Source of the DNA: Ulota crispa
Taxonomy: Eukaryota > Streptophyta > Bryopsida > Orthotrichales > Orthotrichaceae
Direction: 5' to 3'
NCBI GenBank assembly: GCA_963920765.1
Contig: OY987242.1
Location: 13,354,002-13,418,001, forward strand
DNA: 64,000 nucleotides
In this document: positions 21,789 to 34,533 of the stretch, one piece after another
How the letters are laid out: every line of letters starts with the position of its first letter
How positions within the stretch are numbered: the stretch's first letter is position 1
Notes under the pieces: generated by a model
What the model saw: only the letters and a program-made list of their open reading frames with translations
Told to the model about the DNA's origin: nothing
Databases searched by the model: none
Program-made: the position numbers and the translations under genes

Positions 21789-24021
21789 TATAGAAGCATC
21801 TAAAAAAGATCTGAGGCTAGGGTGAGCGCCAATTTCCACTTGGGGCCAAAAAAAAGTTAGGGGGGTGGTATTCAAATTTTCATATCATATGACCTTAGGC
21901 CCTCCAATAACCACATTCCTCGCATATTATTAAGAAACTAGTGTAGGCACCCATCGGTTTGACAGGACACAAAGTAGTTTTAGGCTCATTTATGCAAAAC
22001 ATTTCTCTCATAAGATAATAATTCGTCATTTTTATCCACACACTCAAATTTCAAACTTTACCCATAAAGTGAAACATCTCTCTTTGTTTACAAAACATTC
22101 CTGTGCAATAAAGCATTTTTTGTTTTAAATAGATATTTTTACCCATGCAATAAATTGAACGTCATTGTTTTCTCATGCAAAAAAATATTATTGAATTTTT
22201 ACCTACACAAATTTTGTACCCACAATACCATATTCATAAAATTGGGAAAACCATATTCCCAAGTTGTATCGTAATGGTCGGTTTAAGTTGATCAACTTAA
22301 TCCCAAAATGTTACAAAATTCCCAATTTAATGAATATGGTGTTCCACATAGTAACTATTCACAATGTTTTTTAATATACTTTTATTTTTTACCCACGTAA
22401 TTTTGTTACGTTTTTTATTATTTACCCAAGCATTTTTTTACACATACTATTTTTCACCCATATGTATTTTTTTCTCATGCAATTTGTTACCTACGCATGT
22501 TATTACCTACACAATCTTTTATCCAAGCAAGTTTTTATCCAAGCAAGTTTATTTACCCAAGTGGTAAAAGGATCGCCAAATTGGTAAATCATATTCTATT
22601 ACATAGATAGATAGGGAAAAAACAAAAACGTATAATTCACGTCTAAAGAACTAGCATGAATGAAGTGTGTGTTGGGAATGGTTCAATAATCTAAACCTCA
22701 TGGATCAAGATGGATAATTTCATTCTTGATGCTTCTTTTAGGAGGTAGACCTTGTAAATAGTCAGCATGTTCTTTCTTATAAGGAACTCTCAGATTCCCA
22801 TGTAACAACAAGATCATTTGACCTTCATCATAGTTGGGTGTATTATGGTGGCAAGCACCCCACCAAGGTCCCTAGTTTGAACTCACATTGGTGTGCCCAA
22901 GACCCACTCCAAGGGGACAATGTCAATTTGGACATTTTTGGTAAATTTAAATTTGTCAATTTAAGCATTTTTCTATCAATTTGAATGGTTTTTTTTGTAG
23001 TGACCAAAGCCATTTAGCCAAGGCCACAAGTATCTTTAACCCTAAAGGCCCAAGTGGCCCCTTGAGGGCCAAGTAGAATTTTGGGCAAGCACCTACAATA
23101 AAATAGTTTGTGCAATTTTCTAAATCTTTTATTGAAGATGCGTAATTCAAAGACCTACGTGGGCATCTAATTTTTTTCTTCATTGTGACTTTTGACAAAA
23201 AAGTTATACAAGAAGTTATCAAAACAAGGGTAGGAAGGGCAATTTGGTCAAGGCCTCTCATTTGTAAGTGGGTATTGACTCAAAAGAGGGTCAACTCTTA
23301 CAAGCACAAGGTATGGACACTTGTGCAAAGGGAAGCAGAGTGGAAGGAGCATGTCTGGAGGACTCCCAACCCTCCATTCCTTTTGCCCCTTGTATAATTT
23401 GATACTTTAAATTTTTGAGCTGTTTGTGTAATTTTTTTAGTTTATTTTTTTTCCAAGTTGTAGTGGCCTAAGATTCCTTAGTTTTCAGTGTTTGGATAGT
23501 GTAACTCAAATTTTTGAATTTTACATAAATCCTCCAATTTTGCCTAGTGCATTTGCAAATTTCATGACCTTTTAGCATTCATAGATATTTTGAAGTATGT
23601 TGCACACCTCTAATTCATTTAAAAATTCTCCCAAATATACCTACTTTGGTCTCCTACATAGAATAATTAAATCTCAACTTTGTGTAGAGCAATTTTTTTA
23701 CTATGAGATTGGTCAAAGGCTTCTGAAAATTTTGGGCAAGAAAGAAAGATTTTTTTTCTTCTTTACTTCAGGTGTCAATTTCTTACCCCTCTCCACGATT
23801 GTCCCCTTCCCCAATACCTAATTGTCTCAGTAATGTTAGTGACTAACAATTAAAAGAGAAATTGATTATGGGTGAAAGTGATGGTTTGGGTGCTTGACAT
23901 GAAGGTTTTGAGTGCCCCATCTCACTATTTGAGGACTCCTCAAGTTACTATTATGAGAGTATGAGCACACCAAAGACTTCACTAAGGGTCGATTCCCACT
24001 CAGTAATAGCAAACATCGTAT

Positions 24022-24890
24022 TTAACCCCTTAAGTCCTTGAGTGTTCCCTCGAGGGACAAATGGGATTTTGAGCAGGTACCTACAGCCGCAATTTTTGTC
24101 TTCATTTTTGTAACTTTTTTGAAGATAGGAAAACACATTAGCTTTTGGGGAATATAATTTTTATTCCATTCAATGTCCATAAGCAAAAATTATGCCCAGA
24201 TAAGCAAAAATTTATGCAAATTGGATAGGAATTTTTTTTTACAAAAACTTAATTTTTTTAATTTTTGGACTAGTTATGAAAAAGTTATGGTCAATCTTGT
24301 TTTTTGGGCAGTTCAAGCATCTTCTTGAAAAAATAATGTATAAACTTCATTTTTGAATGCAAGTTTAACATTTTTTCAAAAAAAAATTGTTGGAAAGGGT
24401 AAAGTTTGCTTGCTAGAACAATCTCACCATCGGGATTATTGAGTTTCAATTCCATTGCGAGTTTATTAACAATTTAAGCTTTTGTTCAATCTTATACCTT
24501 CTTCTACCTAATATTTTTTGTAAGAATGAAAATTAAGTATTTTTTGTTTTGATTATTTTCCAAAGATTCTCAACTCAATTTCCCACCATATAAAATATTA
24601 CTCAAAACTTTGTGGTGCAAAAAATATAAGTTAAAAAAGTTCAAAGTCAAATAGTCTAATCATGCAAGGTGCAAAAAAGTATGTTTTTTACACTTTGAAT
24701 GCAAATATCTTGCAATCTATGCGGTCAAAGTTTTGAATTTTTTTTTCCATATTCTTATACTAGTCTAGTACAAGATTCTACGGTTAGATATGCAAAAAGA
24801 CCAATTCCCAAAAAAATTACTCTTTACTATAAAAATGGCAATTTTGAGTGTCTTTTGACAAAATAAAGGCCCAGGGATTTAGGGGTTTAA
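24022..24890 (+). mobile_element. TTAA-flanked element, family T1 copy 1 (869 bp)
   Basis: The left terminus is TTAACCCCTTAAGTCCTTGA. The right terminus, reverse-complemented, is TTAAACCCCTAAATCCCTGG. Just inside the left end is a small palindrome around TCCCTCGAGGGA, then ATGGGATTTTGAGCAGGT. Almost the whole interior recurs in reverse at 28165-29091. No transposase frame is present, so the element is non-autonomous. Confidence 0.88.
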
Positions 24891-26967
24891 TTTTAACAAT
24901 GGATAATGTTCCTTGGAAAGGAGGAATGGCAGCGACGCTTTTGCGAAAGGTGAATTATCATGTTGATTTGAGGCGATAAGATGTTGCGTTCGCACTTGAT
25001 ATTTTGATGATGATGGTGTGCCCCCCCCCAACTTGTCATGTGGCCATAAGTTATTATGGCGGGTTGAGGGGTTTGCACTTGAGAACAATGTTACGAAAGG
25101 CCTCTCCTCAATTCTTCCTTCTCTTCTCCCGGCACGTGTGCTCCTGCACTGCTTTATTGGCGCTGTGTTTTCGTAAATCTTCATACACGTTGAGGTTTTC
25201 CACTCTTGTGCTTGAAGGAAGATGACAAAAACAACGGCAACTTGACTGCAATTGCTGCCGCAAACCGGGTCTTCGGTTTAATCAAGCAATACGAAGTAGC
25301 GCTCAATTGAAAGGCAAATCCAATATAGAACCAATTTTTTTTCAGCTCAAATTCGTCTATACATACGGCCACAAAGGGCGTTTGTGCTCTTCAAGGGTTA
25401 AGATCATATCCATATAGTTATCACTACCAACACTATCACATGTATACTAGACTAAGGTTTGAAAAAAGTTATCCAAAAATTGTTCTAAACTTAACTTTCA
25501 ATAAAGTATTAATAACTTACATTCGGAGTGAAATCATTGCAATGAATTAGAATTTTGAGAACTAAGCTTAAAATTGGCCCTTGAGTGGGTCACCAATCTC
25601 TTGTAATATGATATAATTTATACTAAAAGTTGTAAATTAGTTCCATATAGGAAACATAATGAACCATTTAAAGTGAGTTGTTGAGCGCTTCTCTATTGGT
25701 ATACTATCCACTCAAAAGACACTTCTTCCAATTGTGTCCAATAATTTACTCAATACAATGCACCCAACTTGGATAAAAATTCCACTCGTGGGATTCTATC
25801 AAAACACTCACGATAATATTATAAAATGTTCACAAGTTTGAGATTTTTTTGTCCCTAGACCACATTGAAGGAGGCTTTACATTAAGGAAAAGCTACCCAA
25901 TGGAAATTCAAGTAGGTACCTTACTTAAGAAGTGAATTACTGCTACATGGACAAAGCCCCTAGTAGCGTAGTTGCAACAAACTAATCATGTTCCTTCACT
26001 TGTTTTTGCAATAGTCATAAGAAAACTGGATGAACTTCCATGTTGGCTTGGGGATTGAAAAATGCAAAAGCAATTAATAAACTTTCATAGCAAAGTCGTT
26101 TGTCATTTGCATTTCCTAGTCTCTTATTGTCATGAGATTTTAGCCATAATCCTCAAAATCTTTCTTTGTCAAGATGGGAACATATATGCACTACCTTCTA
26201 CAGAGGAAATATTTTGGACCTTTGCCAATTTTGATTGCACATGGAACATAAGTTTGCTTAACCTCTAAAAGCCCAGTGTCCTTATAAGGGACGAAATGAA
26301 TTTTGGGCAAGCTTAATCTGTTGAAATGTTTGAAAAATAATAATATTGAACTATAATTTTGCAAGGGCTACATGGGATATAATTTTTATTGAAATTGAAA
26401 TTATGGGTCTAGAGTTATTGGTGTTTTATGGTTTTTTGTTCCAAGACAATTTGGGCTAACCATTTTTCATTGACTTTTTCCAAAAGCGACCAATGAAGGC
26501 ATGACTTTTCACTAGAGTACATTCAAAGCAATAGTGTAATAAATAAGTACATTATTATCTATGATGAATACAATAGCATTTGAAACATAACAGCTACTAG
26601 AGATTTGGTTTTTTTTTAGTTTCTTTTGTGTGGTGGTCAATAAAGGTAAAGTTTTCAATCTACTATTTGGATTTCTAGAATTCAAGATTGGCCCTCATAA
26701 ATTTGGTTTGCAAAAAAACTTCTCAATCTTTAAAGAATGGGTCCTTTGCAAATCAAGGAGAGATTGCCACATCTCTATTATTTGAAGATTAAGAATGGGG
26801 TGAAGAAGATGTGACTACTCGGATGAACAAGGAACACATGGAAATAAGCACAAAGAAGAAGAAATTTGACAAGTTGCTTTCAATAACTAGTGGCTAATTT
26901 TGAAAAGAAGGCTCCTTTTTCCTTTAAAAAATAGTGAAGTGTCACTAACCTCATATATAGGATAAGG
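24891..26967. other. Gene-free stretch between repeat elements
   Basis: No recognised gene. Two unpaired family T1-like termini occur: TTAACCTCTAAAAGCCC with TTTTGGGCAAGC downstream at about 26258-26310, and the reverse end CTTCAAGGGTTAA at about 25388-25401. They may mark decayed elements. Short frames of up to 101 codons look compositional. Confidence 0.5.
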
Positions 26968-27374
26968 GAATTGATATGTGTACCACACCCTTTCAATTAC
27001 TGTACCACACCCTAGAGAAAATTTTAGATTCTACCATCAAAAAGCTGAATTTGAGAATTTGGAATTCAAAATTGGACTTAAAGACTATGATTTAGTCTAG
27101 AACCATAAAAAAGTTGCAATTCAACAACATCCAATGAAAAAAATTAGCTAGGGAGAAAAGTATTACTTTTGCTTTTGTTAGTAAAAAAAGATAAGCTTTT
27201 TCATTGGGTGTTGTTGAATTGCAACTTTTTGTGTAGTTTTAGACTAAATCATGGTCTATAAGTCCAAATCTAAATTCCAATTTCTCAAATTCAACTTTTT
27301 GATGGTAGAAATCTAAAATTTTCTCTGGGGTGTGGTGCAGTAATTGAAAGGATGTGGTACACATATCAATTTCC
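26968..27374. mobile_element. Mutator-like foldback element, family H copy 1
   Basis: The ends are GGGAATTGATATGTG and, reverse-complemented, GGAAATTGATATGTG. The arms pair over almost 200 bp (ACCACACCCTTTCAATTAC, TGAATTTGAGAATTTGGAAT, GACTATGATTTAGTCTA, TTGCAATTCAACAACA). An exact 9-bp duplication ATAGGATAA flanks it at 26959-26967 and 27375-27383. Other copies lie at 43636-44049 and 55738-56117. Confidence 0.92.
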
Positions 27375-27383
27375 ATAGGATAA

Positions 27384-28164
27384 TTGCAATTATAGTGGAA
27401 ATGCAAGGCATGGCTTGCATTCATTCCTTTAGGAGTTGGAAAGTTCTATATACTAAAGGCAATGCCTAACTTTCAACCTCCCATTCTAACACCCACAAAT
27501 AGGGGGTTTTATAGTTAGAAAAGTTTACCACTCTAGACATGTCTGATTTATCAAATATTTTATTCTAAATAGCAGTTCTTTTGTGTGGAAACTAAATTTT
27601 GTAGCATTGGGAGACACATTTGCAAGTTTAGATAAGCATTTTTTTCACCTCTCCTTACATAAGGTAGGACCACCCCATTCCCAACTAGGGATCCAAACCC
27701 AACATGTAAGGTATGCTATTTCCAACTAGCCTATTTTCAAGCCTTGGAAAGCGTATTTTTCCTTTTTTCAAGATCAAAACTATCAAGGTCATGACATGTG
27801 TCCCAAACAAAAGTAGGAAGTAGTGAGCAAGAAGTAGTTTAGCTATGATTGGGATTAGGAGAGTTTAGTGATTGTTTATGAGTTGAGACCACTTTATGCA
27901 CTTCAAAATTTGTATACAACTCAATTTCGCATAAAAATTCCAAAAAAATTGTTTTACAATATCTTGTATGAAACCACCAAAGAAATATTTGCAATGCATT
28001 GTTGTTTTAATGTGATGTCACAAGCTTAAATGATCGGGAATGGGTGATTCTACCTTACAACAAGCAAGATTTGACAATACTAGAAATTATCAAAATAAAC
28101 ATTAAGATTTCCTTGATAAATTTTGCATTATACAAAAAGTATTTACATTCTAGCCTTAGAACCC
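27384..28164. other. Spacer between family H and family T1 elements
   Basis: AT-rich, with no gene, RNA or repeat recognised. Confidence 0.5.
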
Positions 28165-29091
28165 TTAACCCCTAAATCCCTGGGGCCTTTATTTTGTCAA
28201 AAGACACTCAAAATTGCCATTTCTATTGCAAAGAGTAAAAAAATTTGAAACTTGGTCTTTTGCATATCTAACCATAGGATCTTGTATTAGACTATTATAA
28301 GAATGTGGAAACAAAAATTCAAAAACTTTGACCGCACAGATTGCAAGATATTTGCATTCAAAGTGTAAAAACTAGACTTTTTTGCACCTTGCATGATTAG
28401 ACTATTTGACTTTGAACTTTTTTAACTTATATTTTTTGCACCACAAAGTTTTGAGTAATATTTTATATGGTGGGAAATTGAGTTGAGAATCTTTGGAAAA
28501 AATTCAATACAAAAAATACTTAATTTTCATTCTTAAAAAAAAAATGAGGTAGAAGAAGGTATGAGATTGAACAAAAACTTAAATTGTTAATAACCTTGCA
28601 ATGGAATTGAAACTCAATAATCCTGAAGGTGAGATTGTTCTAGCAAGCAAACTTCACCCTCTCCAACAATTTTTTTTGAAAAAATGTTAAACTTGCATTC
28701 AAAAATTAAGTTTGTAAGTTATTTTTTGAAGAAGATGCTTGAACTGCCCGAAAAACAAGACTATCCATAACTTTCTCATAACTAGTCCAAATGGAATGGA
28801 TCAAAGCTTCAGATGTAGACAAAACTATAACCTATGAGAAAAAAAACAAAAAATAAAAAAATTCAAGTTTTTGTAAATTTTTTTGCTGCCCAATTTGCAT
28901 AAATTTTGCTTATCGAGGCATAACTTTTGCTTTTGAGCATTGAATGGAATAAAAATTATATTCCCCAAAAGCTAATGTGTTTTCCTATCTTCAAAAAAGT
29001 TACAAAAAATCATAACAAAAATTAAGACTGTAGGTACCTGCCCAAAATCCTATTTGTCCCCCGAGGGGACACTCAGGGATTAAGGGGTTAA
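28165..29091 (-). mobile_element. TTAA-flanked element, family T1 copy 2 (927 bp, inverted)
   Basis: The plus-strand left end is TTAACCCCTAAATCCCTGGG. The right end, reverse-complemented, is TTAACCCCTTAATCCCTGAG. Read on the minus strand it follows 24022-24890 phrase by phrase, including GGTACCTACAG near one end and ATGATTAGACTATTTGAC in the interior. The copies differ by scattered substitutions and small indels. No coding capacity. Confidence 0.88.
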
Positions 29092-31314
29092 TGGGTTTAT
29101 CTGGTGGGTGACAAGCAATAACTCTCTTGAAGATGAACACCAAGATGCAAACCCCATAGCCACATCATTTCTCTACAGCGTTTTTCTACAACTTTTTTCT
29201 ACAGCATTTTTCAACAACATTTTTTCATAGCATTTTTAGGGACAATTGCATTCTTGATTTGTATAATAGAAAGTCACCTGGTGGATAATGGCTTGGTATA
29301 CTACTGTAGGTTGGTAGCAGATTTGGCATAAAACAATTCCCAAAAATTTCGTCTAATTATTCTGTAAATTATTTTCTAAAAATGTCCAATGTCAAACAAA
29401 TCAAAAAATTGAAATGTCGAATATTATAAAGGTTATTAAACTTACTAACAATGGAAGGTCAAGGTTGATTCCAAGAAGGCTCAATTTATTACAAGTTTTA
29501 TACCAAGGGCTAATTTTAAAAAGTGGAAGATGCTAAGAAAAAGGCTTAACTCTACTAAAAAAATTGGTTGAATGTCAAATAATAACAACTTTTTTTGAAA
29601 GTGCCTAATCTTGTTTAATTATGAAATCAGATGCCTAATTGGGTTTTTCTCAAAAAATAATTGATTTGGCATAGACCTGTCGAATCTGCTACCAACCTAC
29701 AATATACATACATGTTTGTGGGGTTAGAGCATCTCCACACATACAGTAAAACATTGTGTTAACTACACTTTTGGATGAAGAGGTGCTTGGGCCCACCAAA
29801 ACATTTTCTCTTGTAGTGCAAAATTTGTATTTTCCTAATGCATAGCAACTCCTCCAAATACTATTTTTTAAAATCCATTAATAGGTTGAGTAAGCAATGG
29901 CGGAGAATCTATCTACTTTTTCAAACAAGAAGGTTATACTATTCTACCTAATTGCACGGGTGGAGGGAATTACAAATCAACATGGAAATGAGAAGCACAA
30001 CGTTTCCCTCAAACGATATCCTATAAGTCCAGTAAAAATGCTTTTGGGGTGAAAAAGCTCAACTTTTTCTAAAATAACAAAGATAAAAGTAAGAATTTGC
30101 TCCTATTTTGTAGTTGGTTAACTTTACCTTCTTTCACCTTTCAAGACAAATTGAAAGTGTCAAAGTTCAGCTATTAATTCAAATTCTCAAAACTCAATAG
30201 TAAATTTTTAAAAGCTTATAAAAGCTAAGCTTTTCTATCTTGGCCCCGCAAGCTCGTACTGTAAGTGCAATTGTGCAATATACCACACCGGAGATTACAA
30301 CTAATTCACAACAAATTTCAAAAAAACTTACGCTGGTCTTAATTGCTCCTCACAGCCTTCTTGTGGGGGCTGGTCATTTGAATGCCCTTCTGGAGATCTA
30401 CACACCAAATTAGGGTCACTAACCCCTAACTGTCCAAGAGGACGAAAATTGTCCTGTCAATGCTGAAAACACATTTTGACGGTGAAAAAATATATTTTTT
30501 TCTATTTAAAAAAAAAAGTGGTCAGAGAGATGTGCCACATCACTGAATGTCAAAAGTAGCTGCTTTCAAAGCCTCCATATTTTTGAAAACACCAATTTTT
30601 AAAGAGATGTACAAGGTCCTTGCTGTCCTTTTTGTGAGGGCAGGATACCTTATTGACTTTTTGGTCGTTTGAGGAGAATATTATCTCTCTTAGACACATG
30701 CCACAGGCTGTTCACTGCCCATGAACAATGCACTCTTAGACCTGGGTTGGCCACAAGTTTAGGGTCAATCCTTTAAGGGCTAAATCCAAACGTCATTTCA
30801 AAGTTCCCAACATCAATCCCAAAATAAAGAATTCCTAAATTCCGACATATTTTTGGCATGTGAACGTGAAAGAACATAGCTTTTTTCACTGTGTCCCCAC
30901 CAAAAGGCTGTTGGAGCAATTAAATCAAGACCTGCTTGAGTTTTCGTGCTCTCCAACGGTCCAATCTCGAGTCTCGACCACTGTAACAACAATAGCAACA
31001 ACAGCAACAAGGGCAACAAGGGCATCCCGAATTTTTTGATGTCGGAATGACACCACTGCACGAAGATGCCGTTCCTTGTTCGTGTGTTGGGACTTGGGAG
31101 CGTTGGGAACAGGAACTTTTTTCAGTTTTTTCGTTACTCGAGCTGCATAAACCCAAGAATGCGTGCAAGCAGGGGAATTTCTGTATTAAATCATCCATTC
31201 GGTATGCACGTTCGTCCACAAAATATACTAAAAGTAGTAAGCTTCATCCCAACCTAGTGTTGCTTCGGGAGGGGGCGTTAGGTGCTTCATCCATTTTTCA
31301 CCCAATTTTTCCTA
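29092..31314. other. Gene-free stretch upstream of the X8 gene region
   Basis: No gene is recognised. It holds an inverted-repeat element at 29305-29701, a TTTTTCTACAGCATTTTT-like short repeat at 29170-29240, and a possible decayed T1-like terminus at about 30418 (CTAACCCCTAACTGTCC). A CAACAACAG-type run near 30990-31020 yields a Leu- or Cys-rich frame with no family match. Confidence 0.5.
29305..29701. mobile_element. Small inverted-repeat element with TGTAGGTTGGTAGCAGATT ends
   Basis: The left end is TGTAGGTTGGTAGCAGATTT. The right end is its near-perfect reverse complement (AATCTGCTACCAACCTACA). The interior shares weaker inverse phrases, including TTGGCATA and AATTATT. No target duplication is clear. 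Non-coding, about 397 bp. Confidence 0.8.
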
Positions 31315-31638
31315 GGGAAAATTTAATGGTGTATATCCTTAAAATTTGCAATATTTTTATAGATACCCCTGATTTTTCAGAAATTGCACAAATATTCTTT
31401 GACATGTCAAAAGAGGGATCTCAAGTAGATTTGCAAGTACTTCTTCCAATTACTTTGTTCCATCTTTCTCTATTCCTATAATTCAAACACCAAGACATTC
31501 ATTACAAGATCTAGAAATGATGCTTTTGAAAAAGCAAAATAACTACGTCAAGGATATTTGTGCAATTTCTGAAAAAAACCAGGGATATCTGTACAAATAT
31601 TGCAAATTTCAGGGGGTACCGTATCTATTAAATTTCCC
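31315..31638. mobile_element. Palindromic element, family P (diverged copy)
   Basis: The ends are GGGAAAATTTAATGG and TTAAATTTCCC. The arms share TTGCAATATTTTTATAGATA, CCCCTGATTTTTCAGAAATT and GCACAAATATTC with their inverse partners before 31630. The central loop has diverged and no longer pairs. The same family occurs at 20100, 58029 and 60237. Confidence 0.8.
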
Positions 31639-31649
31639 CCTTTTTTTAA

Positions 31650-32361
31650 GTGGTTAGGTAGCCAGTGTCAAAATGAAGCGAAAATTCGTCTCGAAAAGGT
31701 TCCTGGTAGGGAAAAGAGGCTCTGGAGGCAAGAATCAGAGGCCGAGATGCGTCCAGATGGAGGACGCTGGGCACAACCGGGCCAGGCGAAACTTGCATGG
31801 GTGGCACCCTGGTGCATCTGTTCGTCGCCAGCCAGGCAGCCAGGCAAGCAAGTCGAAACTCGAAAGGCAAGGGCAAAGGGTGAAAGGGGGCCGGGGGAAA
31901 TCGAAGGAGGAGGACCAGTTCTCCGCCAGGGCCCAGGGGAGGGACTGCACTACAGTACTGCTGCAGTGCAGGGAACCTCCTCCAGCACTGTACTGCTGGC
32001 CAGGTACCCCACTCCATTACGGTATACAACAACTTCTGTGGCCGCCTCTCCTTGCACTTGGCCAACGTCGCCACAGCTCCAGATCGTCCTCTTCTCCTGT
32101 CGCTTCCCGTGTCATCCCGACTCGACTTAACTTACAAGTTGCGGCGGTGCCAATTCTTTGCTCCGCTCTGCAAGTGTCTAGAAGCTAGTGTTCCCGAATA
32201 GCCCTGAAGGTGCTTTTGCTTTGGACGCAGCCATGGTGGGAGTAGCTGAAGGACTGGGGGTAATGGACGCGTACTGTGCGTTGTAGCGAAGCTTGTGATC
32301 GGTGGCTGGATCGATCGATCGATCGGCAGGTGGAGAATTTGACCTAAGTACACCGTTGTCG
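31650..32361 (+). promoter_or_regulatory. GC-rich promoter and leader region of the X8 gene
   Basis: Base composition changes sharply from AT-rich to GC-rich at about 31680 and stays so to the X8 start. A CAGTACTGCTG...CAGCACTGTACTG inverted repeat lies at 31951-32000, and GATC is repeated several times at about 32308-32324. Three overlapping open frames here lack family resemblance and compete on both strands, so I read the region as promoter plus 5' leader, or an upstream non-coding exon. Confidence 0.5.
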
Positions 32362-34533
32362 ATGACAAGGATCGCAGTTATGATGAATCAGTGCCGGGGT
32401 GTGGTGGCTCTGTTTGTCGTTGCACCCCTCCTGCTAGGTACGTCCTTTTTCTGTCAATCTCCAATTTGCGACTGGTTCACCTCGAGTTCGTTTTCGGACT
32501 GTTAGTCTCTCAGCAATGCTGATAAAACTTGTAGAATCACAGAGAACCTGCGGTAAACAAACAACGGGAGTACTCGTTTGCCTTATCTAGAATTAGTGCA
32601 ATCGAGAACGAAAGGCTTTCAGGTGAATGTTATAGAACTCTCTCTCAATTGCGTACATACCATCTCTCGGCTCGGCTAGCTTCAGCTCTAAAACCGAGTC
32701 GTTACTGTCGCTAGATTTCTGGATTGGGTTCTAGAAGCAGATGCACACGCAGACTCTCAGTAGAAGTGTTAGGACAATTATCCGAAAGGAAGCGAAGAAT
32801 TGAGTGCGTACTCAGCACTATCATTAAATTCTTCTAGAAAAAAGGGTAGCAACACTCACAGAGCGCAAATTGGTCTTGTCTTAACCTCGTAATAAGTTAG
32901 GACCAGTGTAACTCTCTTCAGTGTTATCTGGTGTTGGTAGCAAGATTCGGACACGTCAGCTCGTAGCAGTACAGAGGGTGCGTGAAATCCTAGCAAGTCT
33001 AAACTCTGGTCATAAGTTAGCAAGTCTGAACTGTGGTCGTGGCACTGCAGGGAGTGTGGCAGGAGATGGGGATGCCACGACGGAGGTGGTGGAGTTTGAT
33101 GAGGAAGTGCCCATGATAACGTTGAACCAGACGGTGGAAAGTTTTAGACCGCGAGAGCGCAGGCTTGACACAGGCACTGTGTGGTGCGTTTCTATTCCGA
33201 ATACTTCCGATGCCACCTTGCAAACCTCGCTAGACTGGGCGTGCGGGCCTCTGTCCACCCAAGGGCAAGTGAATTGTGGGCCTATCAATGTGGGCGGTGC
33301 GTGCTACGATCCCGACACGGTGGCACACCATTCCGACTGGGCCTTCAACGCTTACTTCCTCCGAATGAACGGCACTTCCGACGCTTGTAACTTTGCCGGC
33401 ACTGCTGAGGAAGTTACCATTGATCCTAGTAAGCAAGCCCCTCCCTAACCCATCCGTAATTGCTGTTCCCAGTGTGCTGACCTATCCTCAGGACACTTTG
33501 CCATTGCTTCTTAATATTTGCTACTGCTTCTTAATAATTGCCAAATATTGAGGGTCGAAGCGAAATGTGAGGCTTGTGGGGAAATGCATGTAGAATAATG
33601 AGACACTGTTCTAACCATTTTGAGTTTAGCAACACAAGAAGAAAAACCGTAATTAACGACTAGGTCACAACAATTGGACAACACTTGCACGACTATACAA
33701 TATATGACTAAACCATAACAACTGCTCAACAATTGAATGACTATGTGCTCAACAATTGAATGACTATGTACAACAACTATGCAACAACTACAAAATGACT
33801 CAATTACAGTTGTGTAATTGTTGTGCAGTTATTGTTTATTGCATGTTTTGCTTGTGGCGGTGGGAGTCCTCAATTCTATCTCATATGGGCGAGGGCGTTC
33901 TAGTAATAAAATTCTGACTGTGTGGAGAGTGAATAGTGCTTTCAACCTTGCATTCCTGTAGCAAAAAATAGGGCTGAAGTGATAAACGATCAGCTCCTGT
34001 ACAAACTTCTTTGAGTGATGGATGGGGATAAGAAGGGTGCTAAAATTCTCCCCCTTTAGCTCAGACTAGCAAACCCTAATCCTTTCAATAGTGCCCGTCA
34101 AGTGCGGTGTTATTACTTGATACTAACATTGATTGCTCCTTCTGTTGAAAACAGGTTCAGGAACTTGTATATTCCAAGGATCAAACGTGTAAGTCCCCCA
34201 ATTCCCCGAGTGGCTCAACATATTTCTGCATGAGTATACAGCATTAGTTCCACTTTTCAAAAGTCCTTGCTCGATTTGCTTTCAACAGATGCAAAGAACA
34301 CGCACCTGATTTTCACAATTTGGTACTGAAAATATCTTTTGATATGTTGCAGAGCTCTGAATAGTACCACCCCAAGCCCTACACCTGTGAACTCTTCGGC
34401 GCCACCTCCGCCACCGCCACCTCCGGGATCACCGCTGTATTCCCCCAATGCCGCCCCCGAAGCTTGGCAACCCTATCACCACCTCTTCCGTTTCTCCACC
34501 GCAGCCATTCTTATGACGTACCTCTGCACGTGA
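32362..34533 (+). CDS. Secreted X8 (CBM43) domain protein, PDCB-like
   Basis: X8 domains bind callose (1,3-beta-glucan). In plants, small X8 proteins of this layout sit at plasmodesmata or in the wall. Four exons fit: 32362-32437, 33051-33428, 34155-34188 and 34353-34533, giving 222 aa. A signal peptide (about 1-24, CRGVVALFVVAPLLLG) is followed by an acidic linker, then X8 from W70: WCVSIPNTSDATLQTSLDWA, GQVNCGPINVGGACYDPDTV, DWAFNAYFLRMN, DACNFAGTAEEV and GTCIF, with the six expected cysteines. A Ser/Pro tail with eight consecutive prolines and a short hydrophobic end (STAAILMTYL) could be a GPI signal, but it is shorter than usual. There is no glucanase domain. An in-frame ATG at 32302 would add 20 residues before the signal peptide, so I prefer 32362. 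Confidence 0.88.

Larger units (their letters stand above)
19797..24021. other. Gene-free AT-rich repeat block
   Basis: No gene is seen. Contents: a diverged member of the ATGGATACCCCTGAA palindrome family at about 20100-20410; a family D copy at 21479-21788; a short inverted repeat around CCATATTCATAAAATTGGGA (22226-22342); a low-complexity run of TTACCCAAGCA-like phrases (22380-22560); and a single TTAACCCTAAAGGCCCAAG terminus at 23028, whose partner end I did not find. Confidence 0.6.

Noticed and set aside
24022..29091. Long similar sequences as a pair of LTRs around a retrotransposon
   Set aside because: The copies are inverted, have TTAA-CCCC inverted termini rather than TG...CA ends, and no gag or pol sequence lies between them.
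31600..32188. Overlapping long frames in the GC-rich block before the X8 gene
   Set aside because: Frames on both strands compete and none resembles a family. GC-rich promoter or leader sequence explains them.
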